The notes under the pieces: generated by a model | The model's database searches: none | What the model was told of the DNA's origin: nothing | Seen by the model: the letters and a program-made list of their open reading frames with translations, nothing else | Translations under genes and position numbers: made by a program | Shown: in pieces, positions 28,860-37,655 of the stretch | How the letters are laid out: every line of letters begins with the position of its first letter | How positions within the stretch are numbered: position 1 is the stretch's first letter | Source of the DNA: Beijerinckia mobilis | Lineage (GTDB): Bacteria > Pseudomonadota > Alphaproteobacteria > Rhizobiales > Beijerinckiaceae | NCBI RefSeq assembly: GCF_000745425.1 | Contig: NZ_JQJH01000022.1 | Coordinates: 1-64,000 of the forward strand | DNA length: 64,000 bases | Direction: 5' to 3'

Positions 28860-29340
28860 TATCCGAACCGCCGGCGGGCGGGAACATCTTTGCGCCACCT
28901 GTACCGATATGGTTGGGTGAAAGCAGTGGCTCGTCCTTCAGCATCTTGCGGAAGAAACGCTTGGCAGGGGCCAAGTCATGCTGCGCCGTCGAGAGGAAAT
29001 CGAGCGGGTTCCCATGCTTGTCGATGGCGCGGTACAGATACTACCACTGGCCTTTGATCGCGACGTAGGTTTCGTCGATGCGGATCGAACCACAGTGCGG
29101 CTTTGTGAAGAACGGCAGCGCTTCTCGATCAACGGCGCATAGGCCAGCATCCAACGGTTCAGGGTGCTGTGATCGACCTCAAAACTGCGTTCAAGGAACA
29201 GGTCTTCGATGTTACGGTAGCTCAAGGGATAGCGCAAATACCAGGAGACCGCCTGCAGGATCAACCAGGCCTCGAATGCCGCCCCTCGAATCGTCCTTGG
29301 ACGTGCGCTTCAGCTTCTCGGCAATGGCATTGAGGATCAT
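28860..29340 (-). mobile_element. Decayed IS6-family transposase
   Basis: Leftward reading frames join to an IS6 transposase: MILNAIAEKLKRTSKDD, LILQAVSWYLRYPLSYRN, FEVDHSTLNRWMLAYAPLIEKR, PHCGSIRIDETYVAIKGQW with the first catalytic Asp, an in-frame stop, then YLYRAIDKHGN and PAKRFFRKMLKDEPLL. There are frameshifts near 29280 and 29120, and the C-terminal Asp/Glu region is missing. Dead element; the same family left a relic at 13350-13430. Confidence 0.8.
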
Positions 29341-29685
29341 GGCTGGCCTCCCAATCGGAGGCGTAAATTCCACACATTTCCTCAAAACACTGTTGATCAT
29401 AAAATTTTGCAACAGCCCGAAATAAATAAACCGCGTATCGCTAGATATTTTATTTTCAATAACTTATAGCTTTCTGCTGATTGATCGGACGAAAGATACA
29501 ACGCTTCACCGTGAGGCACTCGCCTATGCAGGTACTAAAAGGTGAAAGCTATGCGTTGATCGCAACTTAGTATGGGGCGTCCATCCGCTAAACTAAAATG
29601 TGTCCGGGCGAAGCGCTTCACCAGCCGATATCGTTCCCGCATTCAGGAATGGCGCAACATATAGAAAAAACTCTGCGTCAATGGC
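29341..29685. other. AT-rich non-coding stretch
   Basis: About 345 bp downstream of the IclR gene with no supported gene or structure. Confidence 0.5.
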
Positions 29686-30450
29686 TTATCGTAGAACTGC
29701 GCGCATTTCTGCCTGTATACGTTTAAGGGCTGGGAGATAAAGAGTCACCAACGTGTCAATTCCTGCACCAACGGCCGGCAACCCGAAATTGATGGCTGCG
29801 ACAGTCGAATTCCTGGCGTTGAGAAGCGGTACCGCAATGGATCGTAAACCCATCTCCACCTCCTGATCGATGATGGCATAGCCTTGTTCTCGCGCAAGGC
29901 GTATACGATCCATCACCGCATCAACGTCGGTTAGCGTCAATGATGTGCGTGCCGGCAAGGGCCGGATGCTAAGCCTCTGCCGTGCTTCGGCTTCGGAGAG
30001 AGCGGCGAGCATGACCCTCCCCATGGAAGTGCAATAGGCTGGCAGTCGTGATCCAGGCATCAGCGCAATTGACATGACCTTCTTCTGCGCTGCCCGCGCG
30101 ACATAGACGATTTCATCCTCGTCCAGGATTGATACCGAAGCGCTTTCGCCCAGCTCGCCGGACAATTGATCAAGCCAGGGTTGCACGACCTGTGGCAGCG
30201 GCATGGTGGCAAGACAGGCGGTACCCAGACGCAGAACCCTCGGCGTCAGAGTGAAATATTTCCCATCATAATCTGCATAACCATTCAGGGCGAGCGTCAG
30301 AAGGCAGCGCCTAGCCGTCGCGCGGTCGAGTCCGCTCGCAGCGGCGACCTCGGCAATCGATTGACGCGGACGCTCGGCAGTGAAGGTCTCTATCACAGCC
30401 AGACCCTTCGCGAGGCCTCCCATCGTATCTCGTTGACTTATGCCCATCAT
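29686..30450 (-). CDS. IclR-family regulator of pcaIJF
   Basis: IclR-type regulator (254 aa) of the PcaR/PcaU/PobR group. A winged HTH (IAEVAAASGLDRATARRCL, about 35-55) is followed by the ligand-binding domain with ARAAQKKVMSIALMPGSRLPAYCTSMGRVMLA near 115-145, diagnostic of PcaR-type proteins that sense 3-oxoadipate. The start at 30450 is preferred: GAGG lies 6 nt upstream. It is divergent from pcaI, with a dyad operator between the genes. Confidence 0.85.
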   Translation of the reverse strand: MMGISQRDTMGGLAKGLAVIETFTAERPRQSIAEVAAASGLDRATARRCLLTLALNGYADYDGKYFTLTPRVLRLGTACLATMPLPQVVQPWLDQLSGELGESASVSILDEDEIVYVARAAQKKVMSIALMPGSRLPAYCTSMGRVMLAALSEAEARQRLSIRPLPARTSLTLTDVDAVMDRIRLAREQGYAIIDQEVEMGLRSIAVPLLNARNSTVAAINFGLPAVGAGIDTLVTLYLPALKRIQAEMRAVLR

Positions 30451-30464
30451 GCGTGACCTCATCA

Positions 30465-30503
30465 TTTGTGCGAATAATCAACAAATCATATTTATCGCAC
30501 AAA
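30465..30503. promoter_or_regulatory. Dyad operator between IclR gene and pcaI
   Basis: TTTGTGCGA (30465-30473) and TCGCACAAA (30495-30503) form a perfect 9-bp inverted repeat with a 21-bp AT-rich spacer. GTGCGA half-sites resemble published PcaR/PcaU recognition sequences. It lies 14 bp from the IclR start and 82 bp from pcaI. Confidence 0.65.
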
Positions 30504-30585
30504 ATCCATTGCCGTTGAATGGGTCAGTGCCTATCCATGATCACCAGAACCGGCAGGGCAGAGACCCAGCCGGAAGGGAGCGGCA

Positions 30586-31308
30586 ATGGACAAAACTGTA
30601 GGGAGCCTTGACGAGGCTTTGACCGACATCGGAGATGGGGCCGTGGTGATGATCGGTGGCTTTGGCGGCTCTGGCGCGCCGATCGAGATGATCCATGCCC
30701 TGATCGATCGCTTCAAAAAGACCGGCGGACCGAAGGATCTGACTGTCGTCAACAATAATGCTGGCAATGGGCATGTCGGTCTTGCGGCGATGATTGAAGC
30801 CGGAATGGTGCGCAAGCTCATCTGTTCGTTTCCGCGATCGGCGGATCCGAAAGTGTTTACGGATAAATATTTAGCTGGCGAGATCGAGCTTGAACTCGTA
30901 CCCCAGGGGACGTTTGCCGAACGTATTCGTGCCGGTGGCGCAGGTATCCCAGCCTTTTACACGCCGACATCCTATGGGACGGCGCTTGCCGAGGGGAAGC
31001 CTGTCACTGAATTCGATGGACGTCCCTATGTCCAGGAACGCTGGCTCAAGGCTGATTTCGCCCTGGTCAAAGCGCATGCAGCCGATGTCCATGGCAATCT
31101 CACCTACAACAAGGCGGCACGCAACTTTAACCCGCTGATGTGTATGGCGGCGCACACGACGGTTGTTCAGGCCTCGGAGATCCTTCCGCTTGGCGGTATA
31201 GACCCCGAGCATGTCGTGACACCTGGTATTTTCGTCAACAAGATCGTCGCAGTCCAAAACCCACAGCAGGAGGAACTGCTCAACCGCGCGGGAGCAAGCT
31301 ATCCATGA
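30586..31308 (+). CDS. pcaI: 3-Oxoadipate CoA-transferase subunit A
   Basis: Alpha subunit (240 aa) of the family I CoA-transferase that activates 3-oxoadipate with succinyl-CoA. The glycine-rich GGFGGSGAP at about 24-32 binds CoA, and NNNAGNGHVGLAAMIEAG follows near 59-75. It overlaps pcaJ by ATGA. Products of both the cat and pca branches enter here. Confidence 0.94.
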   Translation: MDKTVGSLDEALTDIGDGAVVMIGGFGGSGAPIEMIHALIDRFKKTGGPKDLTVVNNNAGNGHVGLAAMIEAGMVRKLICSFPRSADPKVFTDKYLAGEIELELVPQGTFAERIRAGGAGIPAFYTPTSYGTALAEGKPVTEFDGRPYVQERWLKADFALVKAHAADVHGNLTYNKAARNFNPLMCMAAHTTVVQASEILPLGGIDPEHVVTPGIFVNKIVAVQNPQQEELLNRAGASYP

Positions 31309-31994
31309 ATGAGATGATCCGTGACGACATCAAATTGTCGAATGCCCAGATTGCCTGGCGTGCCGCCCAGGACATCGCGGATGGTGCTTATGTCAATCTG
31401 GGGATCGGTTTTCCCGAAATGGTCGCGCGTTATCAACCGGCAGGCCGGCAGGCGATCTTTCACACAGAGAATGGCATTCTCGACTTCGGCGAGGCGCCAC
31501 CAGCGGGGCAGGAGGATTGGGACCTCATCAATGCCGGCAAGAAGGCCGTGACACTCAATCCCGGCGCCGCTTTCTTTCATCATGCCGATAGTTTTGCAAT
31601 GGTGCGCGGCGGACATCTCGATATCGCAATTCTTGGGGCCTATCAGGTCGCGGAGAATGGCGATCTCGCCAACTGGTCTGTCGGCGCCAAGGGTGTCCCG
31701 GCCGTTGGCGGAGCGATGGATCTCGTCCATGGTGCGAAACGGGTTGCCGTGATCACGGAGCATGTCGCCAAGAATGGGACACCTAAGCTCGTGGAGCGTT
31801 GCAGCCTGCCGCTCACCGGGGTTGCCTGTGTCACGCGTGTCTATTCGAGCCTCGCGGTCATCGATATCGAAGACGGCCATTTTGTGCTGCGCGAGAAACT
31901 GCCGACCATCACGCTGGAACGCCTGCAGTCGCTGACAGGAGCGCAACTCCATATCACGGCGCCTGTCGTCGATCTGATCGTGCCCGACCTCTGA
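31305..31994 (+). CDS. pcaJ: 3-Oxoadipate CoA-transferase subunit B
   Basis: Beta subunit (229 aa). The catalytic Glu that forms the CoA thioester is in FHTENGILDFGEAP near 50. VNLGIGFPEMVA near 30 and GGAMDLVHGAKRV near 137 are family blocks. The start overlaps the pcaI stop; pcaF begins 9 bp after its stop. Confidence 0.94.
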   Translation: MNEMIRDDIKLSNAQIAWRAAQDIADGAYVNLGIGFPEMVARYQPAGRQAIFHTENGILDFGEAPPAGQEDWDLINAGKKAVTLNPGAAFFHHADSFAMVRGGHLDIAILGAYQVAENGDLANWSVGAKGVPAVGGAMDLVHGAKRVAVITEHVAKNGTPKLVERCSLPLTGVACVTRVYSSLAVIDIEDGHFVLREKLPTITLERLQSLTGAQLHITAPVVDLIVPDL

Positions 31995-32003
31995 GGACAG
32001 ACC

Positions 32004-33206
32004 ATGGCTGAAGCTTTTATCTGCGATTATATTCGCACGCCGATCGGACGGTTTGGCGGTGTATTGTCTTCCGTGCGCGCCGATGATCTCGGGGCAGTTC
32101 CTCTCAAGGCGCTTGTCGCGCGCAATCCCGGAGTCGATTGGGAAGCCGTCGATGACGTGATCTTCGGCTGCGCCAATCAGGCGGGCGAGGATAACCGCAA
32201 TGTTGCCCGTATGTCCCTTCTGCTTGCCGGTTTCCCGGTGAGCGTCACCGGTACGACGATCAATCGGCTTTGCGGTTCCGGCATGGATGCTGTCGCGACG
32301 GCAGCCCGGGCGATCAAATCGGGCGAGGCGGAACTGATCATCGCCGGTGGCGTCGAAAGCATGTCGCGCGCGCCTTTCGTACTGCCGAAGGCGGAGAATG
32401 CCTTTTCGCGCAACATGGAAATCCACGACACGACGATTGGCTGGCGGTTCGTGAACCCTCTGATGAAATCCCAATATGGCGTCGATTCCATGCCCGAGAC
32501 GGGCGAGAACGTCGCCGAGAATTTTGGCATCAGCCGTGAGGACCAGGATGCCTTTGCCGTGCGCAGTCAGAACAAGGCCGCGGCGGCACAGGAGAATGGC
32601 AGGCTTGCCAAGGAAATCGTCGCCGTGACAATTCCGCAGCGCAAGGGCGATCCCAAAGTGGTGGATCGCGACGAACATCCGCGTGCGACGACACTGGAAA
32701 CACTGGCGAGACTGCCGGCACCCTTTCGCTCAGGTGGTAGCGTGACGGCGGGCAATGCCTCGGGTGTCAACGACGGCGCGGCTGCGCTGATCGTGGCAAG
32801 CGCTGCGGCGGCAGAAAAATATGGCCTCCAGCCGATTGCCCGCGTGCTTGGCGCCGCCGTGGCGGGCGTGCCGCCGAGGATCATGGGCATGGGCCCCGCG
32901 CCTGCCTCGAAAAAGCTGATGCAAAGGCTCGGGCTTGCCCATGAGGATTTCGACGTCATCGAACTGAATGAGGCTTTCGCGAGCCAGGGCCTTGCCACTT
33001 TGCGGACGCTGGGGATCGCCGATGATGATCCGCGGGTCAATGCCAATGGCGGGGCCATCGCGCTTGGCCATCCGCTCGGCATGTCGGGGGCGCGTATCAC
33101 TGGCACGGCAGCGTTGCAGCTCGGGCTCAAAGGAGGCAAACGGTCCCTGTCGACAATGTGTATCGGCGTCGGGCAGGGGATCGCCATCGCGCTTGAACGT
33201 GTGTGA
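32004..33206 (+). CDS. pcaF: 3-Oxoadipyl-CoA thiolase
   Basis: Thiolase (400 aa) cleaving 3-oxoadipyl-CoA into succinyl-CoA and acetyl-CoA. The acylation Cys is in NRLCGSGMDAV (about 91), with GGVESMSRAPFV, the His of ALGHPLGMSGAR (about 357) and the second Cys in MCIGVGQG (about 387). It closes the pcaIJF operon. This is the only intact copy; a decayed second thiolase remains before catD. Confidence 0.96.
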   Translation: MAEAFICDYIRTPIGRFGGVLSSVRADDLGAVPLKALVARNPGVDWEAVDDVIFGCANQAGEDNRNVARMSLLLAGFPVSVTGTTINRLCGSGMDAVATAARAIKSGEAELIIAGGVESMSRAPFVLPKAENAFSRNMEIHDTTIGWRFVNPLMKSQYGVDSMPETGENVAENFGISREDQDAFAVRSQNKAAAAQENGRLAKEIVAVTIPQRKGDPKVVDRDEHPRATTLETLARLPAPFRSGGSVTAGNASGVNDGAAALIVASAAAAEKYGLQPIARVLGAAVAGVPPRIMGMGPAPASKKLMQRLGLAHEDFDVIELNEAFASQGLATLRTLGIADDDPRVNANGGAIALGHPLGMSGARITGTAALQLGLKGGKRSLSTMCIGVGQGIAIALERV

Positions 33207-33230
33207 CTCTCTCCGCCAGGATACAGAATG

Positions 33231-33252
33231 TCAGGCGAGCCCGCTCGCCTGA
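33231..33252. terminator. Hairpin between convergent pcaF and pcaDC
   Basis: TCAGGCGAG and CTCGCCTGA pair perfectly around the tetraloop CCCG. It lies 25 bp after the pcaF stop and ahead of the converging pcaDC end. A T-poor tail follows, so termination strength is uncertain. Confidence 0.6.
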
Positions 33253-33318
33253 ATATCCCGGTCATCTATATATAGATCTATCGTTACCGTTCCGGCGGCA
33301 ATAACAATCACCTTGTAT

Positions 33319-34500
33319 TCATGAAGCGGCACCGAGTTCCTCGATAATCTTCATAGCTTCGGCGAAGCCCGTATTGGCCGCCGGCACGCCGGCGTAGATT
33401 GCCGTCTGCATCAGCACTTCCTTGAGGTCGTCCTGCGAGAATCCGTTGCGTGAGAGACCAGCGCGGACATGCAGGGCGAATTCCTCCCAGCGCCCGAGGC
33501 TGGCGGTGATGGCGACGACGAGCAGGCGGCGGATACGGTCATCGAGGCCGGGCCTGCCCCAGATTTCCTGCCAGGCGATGCGGGTGATCATCGCCTGAAA
33601 ATCCGTATTGAAGGGTGTCCGCCTGGCGAGAGAGCGATCCACCCATTCATCACCGAGAACCCGCCGGCGGTTGATGAGCCCTGCCTCATAAAGCGTGTCG
33701 GCTGCATTGCCGACATCCTTATGCGGCAGGAGAAAGCGGCGGATCGCTGTGGCGAGCGGGACGGGGGCTTCGAGAGGAGCCAGATGGGCGGCATCGAGGC
33801 TCACCGCCCAGGCATCGGGAATAGCGTCAACGAGCCGTTCCCCATGACCGGTGAAGGGCGTCGAGACATCGCGTGTCCCCGTCACGACGAGTACGGGAAG
33901 CGCCAGTTTGGGAAGGCGATCGATGAGCGCCATGTCGCGGATGGCGGCTCCCGCGCCGGCATAACCCGCCGCATTCATGGATACGAGACCCAGACGCAGG
34001 CTTTGTGCAATTGCTGGCGCACTCATGATGAAGGATGGTGAGAGAAAGCGCCCCATGGCGAGATCGGCGATCGCACCCATTCCTTCCGATCGCACTTTCA
34101 CGATACGATCTGCCCAGGCCTTGCGATCCATCTCCGCCGAGGTGCAGATGAGCACCGCTGCTTCGACGATCTCGGGGTGGGAGAGCGCGAGTTCCATGGC
34201 CATCATGCCGCCGAGCGACACGCCGGCAACGGAGACGCGCGAGAATCCGGCCGCCTTGATGACGGCATGAACATCTTCCGCAAGTTCGGTGAGCGTGTAA
34301 TCGCCTTCCGGCGCATCGGAAGCGCCGTGTCCGCGTGTATCCATCCGCAGGATCTGGAAGTCACGCAAGAGATGCGGCATACATGCATCCCATAGGCCCA
34401 TGTCGGTGCCGATGGAATTGAGAAGGACGAGTGGAGGAAGCTTCTCTTCGCCCTCGCGTTTCCAATAAAGGCGGGTCCCGCCGCGGAGTGTGAAGGGCAT
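33319..34500 (-). CDS. Fused enol-lactonase / carboxymuconolactone decarboxylase
   Basis: Two pca activities in one chain (393 aa). Residues 1-258 are an alpha/beta hydrolase lactonase: LLNSIGTDMGLWD, Ser in GVSLGGMMA near 95 and His in DAAHLAPLE. Residues 265-393 are a carboxymuconolactone decarboxylase: ARRTPFNTDFQAMITRIAWQEIWGRPG and GRWEEFALHVRAGL. Such PcaL-type fusions are known in other bacteria. It converts 4-carboxymuconolactone to 3-oxoadipate in two steps. It starts 3 bp after pcaB. The lactonase half duplicates CatD. Confidence 0.93.
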   Translation of the reverse strand: MPFTLRGGTRLYWKREGEEKLPPLVLLNSIGTDMGLWDACMPHLLRDFQILRMDTRGHGASDAPEGDYTLTELAEDVHAVIKAAGFSRVSVAGVSLGGMMAMELALSHPEIVEAAVLICTSAEMDRKAWADRIVKVRSEGMGAIADLAMGRFLSPSFIMSAPAIAQSLRLGLVSMNAAGYAGAGAAIRDMALIDRLPKLALPVLVVTGTRDVSTPFTGHGERLVDAIPDAWAVSLDAAHLAPLEAPVPLATAIRRFLLPHKDVGNAADTLYEAGLINRRRVLGDEWVDRSLARRTPFNTDFQAMITRIAWQEIWGRPGLDDRIRRLLVVAITASLGRWEEFALHVRAGLSRNGFSQDDLKEVLMQTAIYAGVPAANTGFAEAMKIIEELGAAS

Positions 34501-34503
34501 TGC

Positions 34504-35649
34504 TTATTCCTTGCGGTGAAATGAGAGTATGGCTTCGACGATCGTCTGGCTCTCGCCGATGTCGTCTCCGAGCCTGGCAGCTGAGAGATTATGTGCGATT
34601 GCGGCCTCGTTGATGTCGAGGCCTTCGGCGACATCGGCCATGACGGCGATGGAGCCCGAAGCCAACAAAAAGAGATCCGCCAGCACCGGCCCTTCCGCCT
34701 GCCAGCCGCCAAGTCCGCGTTCTTCCTCTGCCGGCAGGCTCGCCAGCATGGCCGCGACGAGACCGGGGGCGCGATGGGCGGCTGCAAGCGCGATCTGACA
34801 GCCGGTCGGGTTGCGCTTGTGGGCCATGGCTGAGGAACCGCCGCGCCCTGCAATCGTCGGCTCGCGGACCTCGCCGATGGCATTTTGAGCCAGCAGTGAG
34901 ATGTCGCGCGCCATTTTTGCGAGCGCGCCGATGAGAATGCCGAGGGCGGCGCCAATGGCCGCTGTGCCGGTCCTGCGTCCATGCCAGGGGACACCGACCG
35001 CGAGATTGAGCGCCTCGGCAAGTCTTTTGGCGACGGCAGCCCCTTTGCCGTCAAACCCGGCGCGTGTGCCCGCCGGGCCGCCGAAGGCGATTTTTGCGTT
35101 CTTCTCGCTTTCGTTCGCAAGGCGGTGCCAGGCATTGTCGATGCCTGCCAACCACTGGGCGAAGCGCAGGCCGAGACCGATCGGCAAGGCATCCTGCAGC
35201 AAGGTCCGCCCGATGGCGGGGGTTGCGGCGTGCCGCTCGGCCAAAACGCCAAGTGCTTTGACGATCCGTCCATGATCAGCGGCAAGCAGGCTGATCGCGC
35301 GCTTGACCTGACACATCAGGACGGTATCGGCGACATCCTGGCTCGTCGCGCCGAAGTGCACGAAGCTGGCGACATCTTCCGGGACAGTGTCGCGCAGGGA
35401 TTTGACTAGCGGAATAGCGAGTGTGCCTGCATGGGCCGCCGCCTCCGCGAGTTCCTCCGGCACAAGCACGAGATTTGCGCTCGCCGTCGCGATGATCTCG
35501 GCCATTGCTTCCGGGATCACGCCTTCGGCGGCTTCGGCGCGCGCCAGCGCGCCCTCGAAGCCGAGCGCCAGCGCAATCACGCTGGCATCGGAAAAGAGAG
35601 CGAGCATGGCCGGGGTGGCTGCCGGTCGTTCTCGAAGCAGCGCGCTCAC
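34504..35649 (-). CDS. pcaB: 3-Carboxy-cis,cis-muconate cycloisomerase
   Basis: Fumarase/aspartase-superfamily lactonising enzyme (381 aa, shorter than the usual about 450) that cyclises 3-carboxymuconate. It has the family signature GGSSAMAHKRNP near 269-280 and the earlier FGATSQDVADT block. The start overlaps the pcaG stop. The shortening is at the C-terminal end, as in several alphaproteobacterial homologues. Confidence 0.92.
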   Translation of the reverse strand: MSALLRERPAATPAMLALFSDASVIALALGFEGALARAEAAEGVIPEAMAEIIATASANLVLVPEELAEAAAHAGTLAIPLVKSLRDTVPEDVASFVHFGATSQDVADTVLMCQVKRAISLLAADHGRIVKALGVLAERHAATPAIGRTLLQDALPIGLGLRFAQWLAGIDNAWHRLANESEKNAKIAFGGPAGTRAGFDGKGAAVAKRLAEALNLAVGVPWHGRRTGTAAIGAALGILIGALAKMARDISLLAQNAIGEVREPTIAGRGGSSAMAHKRNPTGCQIALAAAHRAPGLVAAMLASLPAEEERGLGGWQAEGPVLADLFLLASGSIAVMADVAEGLDINEAAIAHNLSAARLGDDIGESQTIVEAILSFHRKE

Positions 35650-36341
35650 AGGTCGAAAAACACGGTTTCATGGGCGCCGCTGAGATGGATCGGGAACCAC
35701 CATGCGCCATCATCCCGCTTTTGCGCCAGCAATGTATGCCTGCGCGTCTCGGGCACGAGAGAGAGAATGGGATCCATATCGAGCCCTTCACCATCGGCAA
35801 AATAAAGCCGCGTCGCCAGCCGTTTCAACAGGCCTCGGCCGAAGACGGAAACCGCGACATGTGGGGCCTGCAATGTATTGCCAGGACCGGGCACGCGGCC
35901 CGGCCGGACGGTGCGAAAATGATAGATTCCTTCCGCGCTTGCCGCAGCCCGGCCGAAGCCGATGAAATGGGGATCCAACGGCACATCCTCGCGCATGTCC
36001 GCGTCGCCATTGTAGCGGCCGGCAGCATTGGCCTGCCAGATTTCGATCATCGCATCAGGTACTGGCGCGCCGTCAGCGTCGAGAACGACACCCTTGATCT
36101 CGATCGCCTCGCCTTGCGGCATGCCTGATCCATGGGCATTGTTCAGCACGAAATGTTCCGGGGGTACGAGGTCGAGGCGTGGACCGATCTCCGATTGTCC
36201 GAGAAGATCGGCGCCGCCTTTCCACGGCAATCCATAATGGAAATAGGGGCCGACCGTCTGAGAAGGAGTCTGACCGAAAAGATCCGGGTTCTGGTTGTCA
36301 TGGCGCGGCAGCGCCTCTCGGTGCTCAAGATCCAGGGTCAT
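35646..36341 (-). CDS. pcaG: Protocatechuate 3,4-dioxygenase alpha subunit
   Basis: Alpha subunit (231 aa), intradiol dioxygenase fold without the full iron-ligand set. It includes TPSQTVGPYFHYGLPW near 20 and IEIWQANAAGRYNGD. Met 36341 is chosen: GAGGAG lies 8 nt upstream, whereas the ATG at 36347 overlaps the pcaH stop and is too close to that site. It is coupled to pcaB downstream. Confidence 0.93.
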   Translation of the reverse strand: MTLDLEHREALPRHDNQNPDLFGQTPSQTVGPYFHYGLPWKGGADLLGQSEIGPRLDLVPPEHFVLNNAHGSGMPQGEAIEIKGVVLDADGAPVPDAMIEIWQANAAGRYNGDADMREDVPLDPHFIGFGRAAASAEGIYHFRTVRPGRVPGPGNTLQAPHVAVSVFGRGLLKRLATRLYFADGEGLDMDPILSLVPETRRHTLLAQKRDDGAWWFPIHLSGAHETVFFDL

Positions 36342-36346
36342 AGTCA

Positions 36347-37048
36347 TTACTCCTCGAACGGTGTCTGGTTTTTGCCACGCAGGACGATATCGAATCGATA
36401 GGCAAGCGCCCAATTCGGCGTTGTCGTCGCCATATCGAGCTGGCTGACCATGCGATCACGGTAGGGCAAGGGCACGGCATTGGCGATGGGATCGATATCA
36501 ATCAGAGGATCGTCGGGGAAATACATTTGCGTCACGAGCCGAGTCGCGAATGCCGGTCCGAGCAGTGAGAAATGAATATGCGCCGGCCTCCAGGCATTCT
36601 TGTGATTGCCCCAGGGATAGGCTCCCGGCCGGATGGAGATGAAGCGATAATTGCCTTCGGCATCGCTGATGACATGGCCGGCGCCGGTGAAATTGGGATC
36701 AATCGGGGCGTCCCAATCATCTTTGCGATGGATATAGCGGCCAGCGGCATTGGCCTGCCAGACCTCGACGATGGTATTCGGCACGGGCCGGGCATTTTCA
36801 TCCAGAACGCGACCGAAAACGATGATCCTTTGACCGAGCGGCGCGCCTTTGTGCTGGGTCGTGAGATCGTGAATCGCGGGACCCATGAGCTTGTCCCAGA
36901 CAGGACCGGGGCCGGTGACTTCCGTCAGGGTCTGCGGCATATGGACTAGCGCCTCGCGCGGGCTGCGTGCGACCGTGGCGCGATAATCCGGAAACAGGGA
37001 TGGCGGAAATCCCCTGTCTTCCCGTGCAAATTGAAGAAGTCCGTTCAC
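36347..37048 (-). CDS. pcaH: Protocatechuate 3,4-dioxygenase beta subunit
   Basis: Iron-binding subunit (233 aa) that cleaves protocatechuate to 3-carboxymuconate together with PcaG. Fe(III) ligands are Tyr in AAGRYIHRKDD, Tyr in PGAYPWGN and the two His in RPAHIHFSLLG. It is the first gene of the leftward pcaHGB-DC operon and receives protocatechuate from the dehydroshikimate dehydratase encoded at 49936-51831. Confidence 0.95.
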   Translation of the reverse strand: MNGLLQFAREDRGFPPSLFPDYRATVARSPREALVHMPQTLTEVTGPGPVWDKLMGPAIHDLTTQHKGAPLGQRIIVFGRVLDENARPVPNTIVEVWQANAAGRYIHRKDDWDAPIDPNFTGAGHVISDAEGNYRFISIRPGAYPWGNHKNAWRPAHIHFSLLGPAFATRLVTQMYFPDDPLIDIDPIANAVPLPYRDRMVSQLDMATTTPNWALAYRFDIVLRGKNQTPFEE

Positions 37049-37655
37049 GCTGTTATCCTCCCGCTGTATCGGTTCGTGTGCTTTTCTGCGTCATTTACAT
37101 GCGTTTGATGCAAACGGTTTATTTGTTTCTCTGGTGTTTACGTTGATGTCGTGACCATTATCAGAAACAAGACGCACGTGAATTGGCGGCGCGCATAAAT
37201 TCGCCTGCGGTTTCCGATCATGGATCATGGTCGTTTTCGTTTGAGACTCTTCATTATACGAACATTCTCCTGGCAGAGAGTCCGGTGGCTTTCCCGGAGC
37301 GAAGCGCTGGCAGGCGCCGAAAAGTCATGTCCTGACAATAGAAAAAAAATTGGATTTTCCCATGGACTGAAAAACGATAAAGTTGGATTATTCACCGGCT
37401 TTGTCTCCGCGCCCGGTGAGGTTCAAGGATCGCAATCGACGCGCGGTACCGCAGGTGGCGCCTGTTCCTGTTCGGTCCTGGACTTATGCGCAGCTCCGGC
37501 GCTCTTTACCGTTACGTCGCTTGCACCTGCCTTGCGCGACGGAAATTGGGACTTGTTTCAATTTATTACTTAGAATCAATTATATATAACTTTATGAGTG
37601 CTGGTGAATCCGGGCAATCTGGTTCAGAAACGATCTCGTTTGGGAAAGACACGCG
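37049..37655. promoter_or_regulatory. Divergent pcaH / AraC promoter region
   Basis: About 600 bp without a convincing gene. It contains the palindrome CGTTTG-ATG-CAAACG at 37102-37116, 54 bp before the pcaH start, and an AT-rich stretch near 37555-37600 before the AraC gene. Confidence 0.5.
37102..37116. promoter_or_regulatory. Palindrome upstream of pcaH
   Basis: CGTTTG and CAAACG are perfect arms with a 3-nt spacer. The position close to the pcaH start suits an operator. Candidate proteins are the divergent AraC regulator or the IclR proteins; AraC proteins usually bind direct repeats, so the match is uncertain. Confidence 0.4.

Noticed and set aside
31299-32678. 459-codon open frame on the minus strand
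   Set aside because: Antisense to pcaJ and pcaF, which are certain; the His/Asp/Arg-rich translation is typical of a shadow frame.
34203-35285. 360-codon open frame on the minus strand
   Set aside because: Same strand but out of frame with pcaB and pcaDC, both of which show full family motifs; the Ser/Pro/Arg-rich translation is not protein-like.
37220-37655. Short plus-strand frames before the AraC gene
   Set aside because: No ribosome sites and no motifs; the region is better explained as a divergent promoter.
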